From Caldifarciminota bacterium (GTDB lineage Bacteria; Hydrothermota; Hydrothermia; Hydrothermales; JAJRUZ01), in NCBI GenBank assembly GCA_024277525.1, contig JAJRUZ010000077.1:1-46890 (forward strand): 46,890 nt of DNA. Direction: 5' to 3'. Made by a program: the position numbers and the translations under genes. Below, piece after piece: positions 17,779-29,441 of the stretch. Each line of letters opens with the position of its first letter. Position 1 is the first letter of the stretch. A model generated the notes under the pieces. It saw only the letters and a program-made list of their open reading frames with translations, ran no database searches and was not told the DNA's origin.

Positions 17779-18639
17779 ATGGATAATAAAGAAATAAAGA
17801 AAAAAGTATACAATAAAATCAAATACCTAACCGAACAAAATGAAGACTGGATGAGATTATCTATTAAGAATTGGGACGAAGGCGGTAAAGAAGAATATCT
17901 AAAAGCGAAAGTCTCTTTAAAAAGGAGATACGCATACTTTGTTGAATATCTTGACAAAAAATTCAATTTAAAAGATAAAAAAATTCTCGATTTGGGTTGT
18001 GGATTCGGTCAGCATTCTTTCTCTTTGTGTGAAAAAAAAGCAAGAGTCTTTTCCCTTGATATTGAAAAGGAATTTGTGCATATTGTTAATTTAAAGAAAA
18101 GAATTCATAAAGACAGTAAAGATATATTTTGCATTGCCGGTAACGGCTTTTATCTTCCGTTTAAAAATTGTGTGTTTGATGGTGTTATATGCACTCATAC
18201 AATTGAACATATCAAGGAACCTCTGAAATTTCTAAAAGAAATATACAGGGTTCTTAAAAATAACGGTTTTTTGTATCTTACACTTCCGAATTATCTTTTG
18301 CCTTATGAACCTCACTTCAGAGCCCTTAATTTATCATTTTTATCAAAAAAGACCATGAAAATTTATTTAAAATATTTTTATTATCGTGAAAGATTAAAAA
18401 AGATAAAAAAAAGATGGGAAGATATACCGTTTTTGGATGAATTTTTAAATGAATTAAATTTTATTTTACCTTTCTCTTTGGAAAAATTACTTTTAAAAGC
18501 AGGTTTTAAAAAAATAACAGAAATCGGTCTTTTTGAAGAAGAAAAAAAGGGGAGCTTCTTAAAAGGAAAATTAAAAAAAATCCTCTTTCTTTTAAAACTT
18601 TATCCTTTTGAGCTGAGATTTATTGCTTTTAAGAGTTAA
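17779..18639 (+). CDS. Class I SAM-dependent methyltransferase
   Basis: A 286-residue protein with a Rossmann methyltransferase core. Motif I is ILDLGCGFGQHSF (about 73-85), followed by an acidic SLDIE strand end, GNGFYLPFKNCVFDGVICTHTIEHI and LKEIYRVLKNNGFLYLTLPN. The C-terminal third is basic and helix-rich. The substrate is unknown; position at the end of the cassette suggests a surface glycan or lipid. It starts 79 bases after the epimerase gene. An AGGAG 24 bases before the ATG is too far away to be its ribosome site. Confidence 0.85.
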   Translation: MDNKEIKKKVYNKIKYLTEQNEDWMRLSIKNWDEGGKEEYLKAKVSLKRRYAYFVEYLDKKFNLKDKKILDLGCGFGQHSFSLCEKKARVFSLDIEKEFVHIVNLKKRIHKDSKDIFCIAGNGFYLPFKNCVFDGVICTHTIEHIKEPLKFLKEIYRVLKNNGFLYLTLPNYLLPYEPHFRALNLSFLSKKTMKIYLKYFYYRERLKKIKKRWEDIPFLDEFLNELNFILPFSLEKLLLKAGFKKITEIGLFEEEKKGSFLKGKLKKILFLLKLYPFELRFIAFKS

Positions 18640-18764
18640 ATACGAGTTAGAGACAGACCTTACGGGTACTTCACAATAAATTGCTCTTATAATTTTTTAT
18701 TTACCCCCAAGGCATTAGGAAAGACGGTGAATGATATTTGTGTTAAATTATTAAATTCTTATCT

Positions 18765-18770
18765 TATAAT
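18765..18770 (+). promoter_or_regulatory. -10 box, leaderless start of deoC
   Basis: TATAAT is followed by exactly six bases and the deoC ATG at 18777, the same geometry as at 8431. The 137-base gap before it shows nothing else I can name. Confidence 0.65.
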
Positions 18771-18776
18771 TTATAA

Positions 18777-19422
18777 ATGGATCTAAGAAAACATATTGAA
18801 GCAACTTTATTAAAACCCGAAAAAACATGGAAGGAATATGAAGAATTTGTGGAAAAAGCAATAAGATACGAGGTGTTCGGAGTATGTATTCCTCCTCCGA
18901 GGATTATCTCTGTTAAAGAAATGATAAAAAATACAAACCTTAAATTGATCTCCGTATGTGATTTTCCTTTCGGTTATGGAAACTCTGATATTAAGAGGAG
19001 AGAGACAGAAAAACTTCTTGAACTCGGATGCGATGAGATTGACATGGTGATGAATATTCAAAAATTTAAAGATGGTGATTATGGAACCGTAAGAAAAGAA
19101 ATTGAAGAAGTTGTTAAAATTTCAAACGGTAAGATTATAAAAGTAATAATTGAATGTGGTCTTTTATCCCGGGAAGAGATTTCTCTTGCAACAAAAATTG
19201 TGTGTGAAGCGGGGGCAAATTTTGTAAAAACTTCAACGGGTGTTTTAGCGAGAGGGGTAAGATTGAGTGATATAAGAATAATTAAAAATTCAATAAAAGG
19301 AAATGTAAAAATAAAAGCAGCGGGCGGTATAAGAACAAAGGGATTTGCCCAGATTTTGATTGAGATGGGGTGTGAAAGACTGGGCACATCTTCTGCTTTT
19401 GATATTTTAAAGGAGAAAAAAG

Positions 19423-19442
<20 letters not shown>
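18777..19442 (+). CDS. deoC: Deoxyribose-phosphate aldolase
   Basis: A 221-residue TIM-barrel class I aldolase that cleaves 2-deoxyribose 5-phosphate to glyceraldehyde 3-phosphate and acetaldehyde. Catalytic residues are in place: D89 in EIDMVMN, Schiff-base K151 in FVKTSTG and K180 in IKAAGGIRT. Length matches the short bacterial and archaeal form. It leads a long run of overlapping genes (18777-24584). Its last 20 bases overlap the following small gene, whose AAGGAG site lies within deoC. Confidence 0.95.
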
Positions 19443-22297
<2,855 letters not shown>

Positions 22298-22305
<8 letters not shown>

Positions 22306-22786
22306 GACAAGATTCATAGAGGAAACATTTAAAAAGGTTGAAAATATTTTAAAAAAATTAAAAGAAACATCAAATGCAAATGCGGTTTTGTTAATTGATA
22401 AGGCAGGTCAACTTATAACATCGATAGGAGATATAAAGGATCTGGATTTAACCTCTTTTGCAACGCTTTCTGCTGCTGATTTCGGAGCAACGAGTCAGCT
22501 TGCAGAATTGATAGGAGAAAAGAAATTTTCCTCTCTTTACCATCAAGGAGAAAAAAATTCCCTTTATATTTCTCTTGTTGCAAACAGGGTAATTCTTGCG
22601 GTCTTGTTTGACAGTAAAACAACACTCGGACTTGTGAAAGTGAGAACCAGGCATGCTTCAATAGAACTCGAAAAAATACTGGATTCTCTTTTTGAAAAAT
22701 TAAAAGTCTCTCCGAAAAAGGAAATTTTTGATAAAACATTTCTTAAAGAAGCGGAAGAAGAACTTGACAAATTGTTCGGACCATGA
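22298..22786 (+). CDS. Roadblock/LC7 protein, MglB-like
   Basis: A 162-residue protein with a roadblock/LC7 domain (about 20-125): NANAVLLIDKAGQLITSIG, LSAADFGATSQLAELIG and a beta-helix core ending VKVRTRHASIELEKIL. Such proteins are GTPase-activating partners of MglA-type GTPases and define cell polarity in gliding or twitching bacteria. The mglA gene follows after 17 bases, which supports the pairing. The C-terminal helix (about 126-162) is charged. I call it MglB-like rather than MglB because roadblock proteins are hard to subdivide by eye. Confidence 0.85.
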
Positions 22787-22803
22787 AAGGAGGTTTTTTT
22801 TGA

Positions 22804-23397
22804 ATGGCACTTATAAACTACGCTGCAAGGGAAATAAATGTTAAGATTGTTTATTACGGACCCGGTCTTTCGGGCAAGACTACGAATATAAAGTATATTT
22901 ATGAGAAACTTGCTCCGAATTTAAAGGGTAAACTTGTGTCAGTTGCGACAGAACAGGAAAGGACGCTTTTCTTTGATTTTCTCCCGATAGACTTGGGCGA
23001 TGTAAGAGGTTTTAAAACACGATTTCATCTTTACACGGTTCCCGGACAGGTTTTTTATAACGCATCAAGAAGACTGATATTAAAAGGTGTGGATGGTATT
23101 GTTTTTGTTGCTGATTCCCAGATCGAGAGAATGGATGAAAATATTGAGAGCTTTGAAAACATGCTTGAAAATCTTGAGACTTACGGTTTAAGGCTCGAGG
23201 ATATTCCTTATGTAATGCAATATAATAAAAGGGATTTGCCGAATATCGCATCCGTTGAGGAATTGGAGAGAAACCTGAATAAGGACGGTGTCCCTTATTT
23301 TGAAGCAATTGCAACAAAGGGGGTTGGGGTATTTGAAACATTAAAAGAAATTTCAAAAAGGGTAATCAAAGCATTATCCACAAGAGCCCGTACGTGA
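22804..23397 (+). CDS. mglA: MglA-type Ras-like GTPase
   Basis: A 197-residue small GTPase of the MglA family, which switches pilus or gliding machinery between cell poles. Motifs: P-loop GPGLSGKT (19-26), a switch region [39 protein letters not shown] and base-recognition NKRD in MQYNKRDLP. The threonine in HLYTVPGQ replaces the Asp of Ras, which is typical of MglA. GGAGG lies about eight bases before the ATG. The stop overlaps the cinA GTG by four bases. Pilus motor genes follow, in keeping with its role. Confidence 0.95.
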   Translation: MALINYAAREINVKIVYYGPGLSGKTTNIKYIYEKLAPNLKGKLVSVATEQERTLFFDFLPIDLGDVRGFKTRFHLYTVPGQVFYNASRRLILKGVDGIVFVADSQIERMDENIESFENMLENLETYGLRLEDIPYVMQYNKRDLPNIASVEELERNLNKDGVPYFEAIATKGVGVFETLKEISKRVIKALSTRART

Positions 23398-24584
23398 AAA
23401 AATTTGCCTGTGTTACCATAGGGAACGAAATTCTCCAGGGTTTCAGAATAGATACGGACTTTTTACATTTAACAAAAAAATTAAAGGAAAAGGGATTTTA
23501 TTGTGTCTTTCATATCACGGTTTCTGACTCAATTGAAGATATTAAAAAAGGGTTAAAGTATGCATCCTCTGAAAGTGATATTATTTTTACAATAGGGGGA
23601 CTCGGTCCGACCCCGGATGATTTAACAAGAGAGGCAATAGCAGAGTTTTTTGATTTAAATCTTGAGTTCAGAGAAGACCTTTTTAAAGAGATAAAAGAAA
23701 AAGAGCCGATGCGTGATAGGGAAAAACATAAAAAATACGGTCTTTTCCCCAAGGGTGCGAAAGTTTTTGAAAATAAAAAGGGACTCGCCTTTGCTTTTTG
23801 TGTTCAAAAAGATAAAAAATGCATTTATTCATTACCGGGTCCGAAAGACGAATTTGAATCCACACTTGAAGAAATAATGAAAGATTTTAAACCTTTTGAA
23901 GATTTCTTTATTTTATATTTTGATTTACCAATGAAAAAAGAAATAGAGATTCAGGAAAGATTAAAGGGAAAAATTAAGGAGGAAAACATTTTCTTTTTGC
24001 CTTATACAGCAGGGGTTATCCTCGGTATAAAGGGAAAGTCCTCTGACAAAGAAAAATTAAAGGAAGTTATTATAAATGAATTTAAGGAAGAAATTTCTTC
24101 GGAGGGGCCGGAAACGCTCGAAAAGGTAGTAGGGGAATTATTGAGGAGGAATAAAAAAACTTTAAGCATTGCTGAAAGTTGTACCGGAGGTCTTCTGGCT
24201 TCAAGAATTACAGATGTTCCGGGAAGTTCGGATTATTTTATAGGTGGAGTTGTTGCTTACAGCAATGAAATAAAGAAAAGAATATTAAAAGTAAAGGAGG
24301 AAGACCTTATAAAATACGGTGCTGTTTCCGAGTCTGTGGTAAAGCAAATGGCAGAAGGGATAAAAAATCTTTATCAGACCGATTTCGGACTCGCAATTTC
24401 CGGAATTGCGGGTCCAACAGGAGGAACCCCCCAAAAGCCTGTCGGAACAGTCTTTCTTGCTGTTTCCTATAGTGATACAACAAGGGTTTTTAAGGAATTT
24501 TTTAAGGGTTCAAGAAAAGACATAAAGTTTAAAAGTTCGCATTTTTTGTTAAATGAGTTGCGAAAAATACTTTTGAAAGTGTAA
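23394..24584 (+). CDS. cinA: CinA family protein
   Basis: A 396-residue two-domain protein. The N-terminal MoaB-like domain (about 1-165, [14 protein letters not shown]) belongs to the COG1058 ADP-ribose pyrophosphatase type. The C-terminal domain (about 240-396, [22 protein letters not shown] and [18 protein letters not shown]) is the nicotinamide-nucleotide amidase part. Together they clear damaged or released NMN, here possibly made by the NAD-dependent ligase encoded upstream. Start is GTG, overlapping mglA by four bases. Confidence 0.94.
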   Translation: MKKFACVTIGNEILQGFRIDTDFLHLTKKLKEKGFYCVFHITVSDSIEDIKKGLKYASSESDIIFTIGGLGPTPDDLTREAIAEFFDLNLEFREDLFKEIKEKEPMRDREKHKKYGLFPKGAKVFENKKGLAFAFCVQKDKKCIYSLPGPKDEFESTLEEIMKDFKPFEDFFILYFDLPMKKEIEIQERLKGKIKEENIFFLPYTAGVILGIKGKSSDKEKLKEVIINEFKEEISSEGPETLEKVVGELLRRNKKTLSIAESCTGGLLASRITDVPGSSDYFIGGVVAYSNEIKKRILKVKEEDLIKYGAVSESVVKQMAEGIKNLYQTDFGLAISGIAGPTGGTPQKPVGTVFLAVSYSDTTRVFKEFFKGSRKDIKFKSSHFLLNELRKILLKV

Positions 24585-24599
24585 TATATTTTTAGAGGT

Positions 24600-26471
24600 A
24601 TGAAAAGGATAAAAAGACTCGGTGAGATGCTGATTGACGCAGGTGTCATAAATGAAGAACAGTTGAAGAAAGCACTCGAAATACAGAAAAAAAACGGAAA
24701 AAGGCTTGGTTCAATATTACTTGAACAGGGATGGGCTACCGAGGATGATATTCTAAAAGTTCTTTCCGAACAATACGGGAATGTACCTGTTGCAAAGAGT
24801 AAGCACCTTCAGAATATACCCGAAGATGTGATAAAACTTGTTCCTCCTCATATTGCAGCAAGATATGATGTCATTCCTGTTGCGAAAAAGGGAAACAATT
24901 TGTTTCTTGCAATGGTGAATCCGGGTGACCATTTTGCGGTTGAAGATGTGAGATTTGTAACGAAGATGGATGTTGTTCCGCTTATTGCCCTTGAAGAAAA
25001 CATACGGGATGCAATCAAAAAATATTACAAAGTTGAAGACATGATGGATCAACTTGTAAAAGTTGAAGATGAAGACCTTGATATAGAGGTTATCGGCGGT
25101 GAAAAAGAAATTGAGAAAACCGGCGAAGCAGGGCTTATTGAGGGCAAGACAGAAGTAGGAGCAGTTGAAAAAGCAGGAGAGAAGGGAGAAATCCAAGAAA
25201 CCCTGGAAGATTTAATTATTTCAGGGGAAATGGAAGAAATAGGAGGAGCAGGAAGCAAGGCGGAGGAAGAGGAGGCAGAGGATATCACTGCTATAACCGA
25301 TGAAAAATCTCCTATTGTGAAACTTGTTAATGTTATTTTATATGAATGAATAAGAAGAAGGGCATCGGATATTCACATAGAACCTTATGAAAAAGAATTA
25401 AGAGTGAGATACAGAATAGACGGTGTTTTACAGGAAGTTCTTAAAAGGGATGTAAAGTTAATAAGACCCATAGTTGCGAGAATTAAAGCAATGGCAAAGA
25501 TGAAATTGGAAGAAAAAAGAAGACCGCAGGACGGAAGAATAAGATTAAAAATGGGAGAAAAAAGAATAGATGTTCGTGTTGCAACAATTCCGACCGTGTA
25601 TGGAGAAAAGGTTGCAATGAGAATTCTTGATAGGTCGGCTATTGAATTAAAATTAGATACCTTGGGTTTTGAGGAAGAATCCTTAGAGGCTTTCCGAAGG
25701 GCTATCAGGAATCCGAATGGAATTATATTGGTCACCGGCCCTACAGGTAGCGGAAAAACAACGACCCTTTATTCCGCACTTCAAGAATTGAATTCAATTG
25801 AAGTTAATATTTCCACGGTTGAAGACCCTGTTGAGTTCACACTTCACGGGATAAATCAAGTTCAGGTAAAAGAAGATGTGGGTATGACATTTGCAGCCGG
25901 GTTGAAAGCATTTTTAAGGCAGGACCCTGATATAATAATGGTGGGAGAAATCCGTGACCTTGAAACAGCGGAAATCGCTATCAGAGCTTCTTTAACAGGA
26001 CACCTTGTTTTATCAACCGTTCATACAAACACTGCTGCCTCAACGGTGACAAGACTTATAAACATGGATATAGAGCCGTTCTTGATTGCATCCACACTCT
26101 TGGTTGTTGCTTCTCAGAGATTGGTAAGGAAAATATGTGAAAACTGCAAGACAGAATATGAGCCGGATAAAAGTGTATTAATGGACCTTGACCCTGAAAA
26201 TCCTGATAGATTTGAAGGAGTCAAATTTTACATAGGTAAAGGATGTGAAAAATGTTTCGGCACAGGGTATAAAGGAAGAGCAGGATTATTTGAAGTAATG
26301 CCGATAACCAAGAGAATAAGGGAATTAATTTTAAAAAAGGCACCTACATTTGAAATTGAGCAAGCAGCAATAGAGGAAGGGATGATTACTTTAAGGGAAG
26401 CAGGAATAAGAAAGATATTAAGGGGTATTACAACCCCTGATGAAGTTTTAAGGGAAACAAAAATGGAGTAA
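24600..26471 (+). pseudogene. PilB/GspE-type ATPase with in-frame TGA
   Basis: One reading frame of 623 codons interrupted only by TGA at 25347-25349 (codon 250). Before it: an MshEN domain (1-145, two RLGxxL-type c-di-GMP motifs, RLGEMLIDAG and RLGSILLEQG) and an acidic linker (145-235). After it: IRRRASDIHIEP, Walker A GPTGSGKTTT (about 380), DPDIIMVGEIRD, HTNTAAST and a four-Cys zinc site (CENC, CEKC). The neighbouring paralogue aligns across the TGA with no gap, having Ala there. No frameshift or other lesion is visible. It is either a recent nonsense mutation, a sequencing error, or a recoded codon. If translated in two pieces, the second has no good start before GTG 25404. An AGAGG site precedes the ATG. 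Confidence 0.8.
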
Positions 26472-26475
26472 AATC

Positions 26476-28233
26476 ATGGCATTAAAAATAGGAGAACTTT
26501 TGGTAAAATCCGGTCTTATAACAAAGGAACAACTTGAAGAAGCATTAAAAAAACAAAAAGAACTCGGAAAAAGATTAGGTTCAACCCTTGTTGAGCTGGG
26601 TTATATTACTGAGAAACAGCTTGTAGAAGTTCTTGCAAAACAGCTCGGGGTGCCTGCAATTGACCTTTCAACAGTTGAGGAAATCCCCGAGGATGTATTG
26701 AAATTACTTCCTCCGGAGATATGTTATCAATATCAGGTAATCCCGCTTGCAAGAAAGGGTAATGTTTTGTTTGTTGCTATGGTTGACCCATCAAATCTTC
26801 AGGCACTTGAAGATATAAAATTCAGGGTCGGAATAGATGTAGAACCCGTGATAGCAGTGGAGTCTTCTTTAAGAAAGGCGCTTGAAAGATTTTATCCGGA
26901 ATATGAAAAAACCCTTGTAAAAGTTGAGGAAGAGGAAGAAAAGGAAAAGGAAGAAGAACTTATAGGATTTGATATTGAGGAAATACAGGTTGAAGATTAT
27001 GAGGATGAAATGGATGAGAAAGAATTGCTGAAGCAAGGGAAGGATACCCATATAACGCGTCTTGTTAATAAAATTATAAAGGATGCTGTAACAAGGAGAG
27101 CATCCGATATTCATATAGAGCCGTTTGAGAAAATATTAAGGGTAAGATTGAGAATTGATGGTGTTTTACAGGTTTATGCGGATTTGCCTCAAAGATTAAA
27201 GGCTGGGGTTGTTTCAAGAATAAAACTCATGTGTTCTCCTAACCTTGACATATCTGAAAGAAGAAAACCACAGGACGGAAGAATACAGCTTAAATTAAAG
27301 GATAACGACGGTAAAGACAGGATGATTGATTTCCGTGTATCTGTGGTTCCTACTGTTTTCGGAGAGAAAGTTGTTATGAGAATCCTTGATAAATCAGGTT
27401 TATCCCTTGATTTGAGGGTTCTGGGTTTTGAAGAGGACGACCTTGAGAGGTTTATGAGGGCAATTCACTCCCCTTACGGTATTATACTTGTAACAGGTCC
27501 GACAGGTAGTGGAAAGACAACGACTCTTTATTCTGCACTTTCAACTTTAAATACACCGGATAAACAAATTGTTACAATAGAGGACCCTGTTGAATATAAC
27601 ATTGAGGGAATAAATCAGGTTCAGGTAAACAGGGAGGTGGGGCTTGATTTTGCAAATGCTTTAAGGGCATTTTTGAGACAGTCGCCCGATGTAATTCTTG
27701 TGGGTGAAATAAGGGACTCCGAAACAGCAGAAATTGCAATAAGAGCAGCTCTAACAGGACACCTTGTTTTTTCCACAATTCATACAAATGATGCACCTAC
27801 AACGGTTGATCGTCTTGTTGATCTCGGAATCCAGCCTTATCTTATTGCTTCCTCTGTAATCCTTATTCAGGCACAGCGTCTTGTAAGAAGAATCTGTAAA
27901 AATTGTAAAAGGGAGACAACTTATGATCCGGGTGTATTGAAAGAATTGGGAATTCCTGAGGATAAATTGATGGAAATGAAGTTTTATAAAGGTGAGGGAT
28001 GTCCGGAGTGTAACGGTACCGGTTATAAAGGCAGAATAGGAATTTATGAAGTCATGAGTATTACTCCGAAATTAAGGGAACTTATTCTTAAAGGAGCAAC
28101 TTCAGATGAAATAAGGGAAGCAGCAAGGGAAGAAGGAATGCGAACATTAAGGGAAGACGGTATTGTTAAAATTGCAAAAGGAATTACAACCGTTGAGGAA
28201 GTTTTAAGAGTGACAGCAGCAGGTGAGGAGTAA
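26476..28233 (+). CDS. pilB: Type IV pilus assembly ATPase PilB
   Basis: A 585-residue hexameric motor that powers pilus extension. It has an N-terminal MshEN domain (KIGELLVKSG and RLGSTLVELG motifs, about 1-145), an acidic linker (about 150-185), an N2 domain starting TRRASDIHIEPFEK, Walker A GPTGSGKTTT, an Asp box in EDPVEYNIEG, Walker B ILVGEIRDSETAE, a His box HTNDAPTT and a zinc site with CKNC and CPEC. All are intact. It sits four bases after the stop of the interrupted paralogue and may carry the pilus-extension function alone. PilT follows. Confidence 0.93.
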   Translation: MALKIGELLVKSGLITKEQLEEALKKQKELGKRLGSTLVELGYITEKQLVEVLAKQLGVPAIDLSTVEEIPEDVLKLLPPEICYQYQVIPLARKGNVLFVAMVDPSNLQALEDIKFRVGIDVEPVIAVESSLRKALERFYPEYEKTLVKVEEEEEKEKEEELIGFDIEEIQVEDYEDEMDEKELLKQGKDTHITRLVNKIIKDAVTRRASDIHIEPFEKILRVRLRIDGVLQVYADLPQRLKAGVVSRIKLMCSPNLDISERRKPQDGRIQLKLKDNDGKDRMIDFRVSVVPTVFGEKVVMRILDKSGLSLDLRVLGFEEDDLERFMRAIHSPYGIILVTGPTGSGKTTTLYSALSTLNTPDKQIVTIEDPVEYNIEGINQVQVNREVGLDFANALRAFLRQSPDVILVGEIRDSETAEIAIRAALTGHLVFSTIHTNDAPTTVDRLVDLGIQPYLIASSVILIQAQRLVRRICKNCKRETTYDPGVLKELGIPEDKLMEMKFYKGEGCPECNGTGYKGRIGIYEVMSITPKLRELILKGATSDEIREAAREEGMRTLREDGIVKIAKGITTVEEVLRVTAAGEE

Positions 28234-28237
28234 AATG

Positions 28238-28260
28238 TTAAAAGGTTCTATCCCTTTAAA
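28238..28260 (+). promoter_or_regulatory. T-arm-like hairpin before pilT
   Basis: The core stem AAAGG/CCTTT closes a 7-base loop TTCTATC, with two more pairs beyond one mismatch. It fills the 43-base gap between pilB and pilT and ends 16 bases before the pilT ATG. No Shine-Dalgarno is present in that gap. Confidence 0.45.
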
Positions 28261-28276
28261 AGAAAAATAAAATAAA

Positions 28277-29425
28277 ATGCAAGGAAATATACCACCAAAA
28301 CCCGGACTTAAAAAGCCGGCTGCAAAGCCTGAGGCAGAAGATAAAAAGACCAGGGTCCAGATGGTTTCCCTATTACAGGAGATGGTTCAGAGAGGAGCAA
28401 CCGATTTACATATTTCGGCAGGTTCACCTCCGATGTTCAGAATTGATGGAGTTCTTGTTCCCTCTTCTTACCCACCCGTTACTCCCGAACAAGCTCAGGC
28501 ACTTGCATATTCGGTTATGAGAGATGAACACAAAAAGAAATTTGAAGAGGAGTGGGAATGCGACTTCTCCTTCGGAATATCAGGACTTTCAAGATTCAGG
28601 GCTAATGTTTATAAACAGAGGGGAACTGTCTCAATTGCAATAAGAACGATTCCTTTCAGAATAAGAACTTTCAAAGAACTCGGAATTCCTCCTGTTGTTG
28701 CAGAACTTGCTTCAAGACCCAAGGGGCTTATTTTGGTTACAGGACCAACAGGATGCGGTAAATCAACCACACTTGCAGCTATTATTGATAAAATAAATGC
28801 GGAAAGAAGGTGTCATATTATTACAATTGAAGACCCTATTGAGTATCTCTTTGCAAATAAAAAAGCATTAATTTCCCAAAGACAGGTTGAGAGTGATACA
28901 AAGAGTTTTAAACATGCTTTAAAGTATGCACTGAGACAGGATCCTGATGTTGTTATGATCGGTGAGATGAGGGACTATGAGACCATTGCAGCTGCATTAA
29001 CAATTGCAGAGACAGGACACCTGACACTTGCAACACTTCATACAAACTCCGCTGTTGAGTCAATTAACAGAATAATTGATGTCTTTCCCCCGCATCAACA
29101 GCAACAAGTTAGGGCACAGCTTGCATTTGTATTACTCGGAACAATAACTCAGGCGCTTTTACCGAAAGTGGGAGGAGGAAGAGTTCTTGCAGCAGAAGTG
29201 ATGGTTGCGACCCCTGCTATTAAAGCTCTTATAAGAGATAACAAATTGCACCAAGTTTATGGCGTAATGCAGGCTTCCCAGAAATACGGAATGCAAACGA
29301 TGAACCAAGCGATATTTAAATTGTATATGGAAAGGAAAATAACACTTGAAACCGCTCTCAATTACTCCCCCAACCCCGAAGAACTGGAACAGATGATAAA
29401 AGAAAAAATACCCGCAATGAGATAA
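28277..29425 (+). CDS. pilT: Pilus retraction ATPase PilT
   Basis: A 382-residue motor that retracts type IV pili. After a short proline/lysine-rich leader comes the PAS-like N domain (GATDLHISAGSPPMFRIDG), then Walker A GPTGCGKSTT, EDPIEYLF, Walker B VVMIGEMRDYETI, HTNSAVESINRIIDVFP and the PilT-specific C-terminal block resembling AIRNLIRE (AIKALIRDNKLHQ). It lacks the MshEN domain of the two PilB proteins, as expected. The zinc-binding cysteines of PilB are also absent. Its partners PilC, PilM-Q and pilin are not in this window. Confidence 0.95.
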   Translation: MQGNIPPKPGLKKPAAKPEAEDKKTRVQMVSLLQEMVQRGATDLHISAGSPPMFRIDGVLVPSSYPPVTPEQAQALAYSVMRDEHKKKFEEEWECDFSFGISGLSRFRANVYKQRGTVSIAIRTIPFRIRTFKELGIPPVVAELASRPKGLILVTGPTGCGKSTTLAAIIDKINAERRCHIITIEDPIEYLFANKKALISQRQVESDTKSFKHALKYALRQDPDVVMIGEMRDYETIAAALTIAETGHLTLATLHTNSAVESINRIIDVFPPHQQQQVRAQLAFVLLGTITQALLPKVGGGRVLAAEVMVATPAIKALIRDNKLHQVYGVMQASQKYGMQTMNQAIFKLYMERKITLETALNYSPNPEELEQMIKEKIPAMR

Positions 29426-29441
29426 AAGTTATCGAAACTGT

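Noticed and set aside
24600-26471. Reassignment of TGA to a sense codon in this genome
   Set aside because: ligA, mglA, the GGDEF gene, priA, the small ribosomal gene and the GlmL-like gene all end at TGA in the right place, so TGA is a normal stop.
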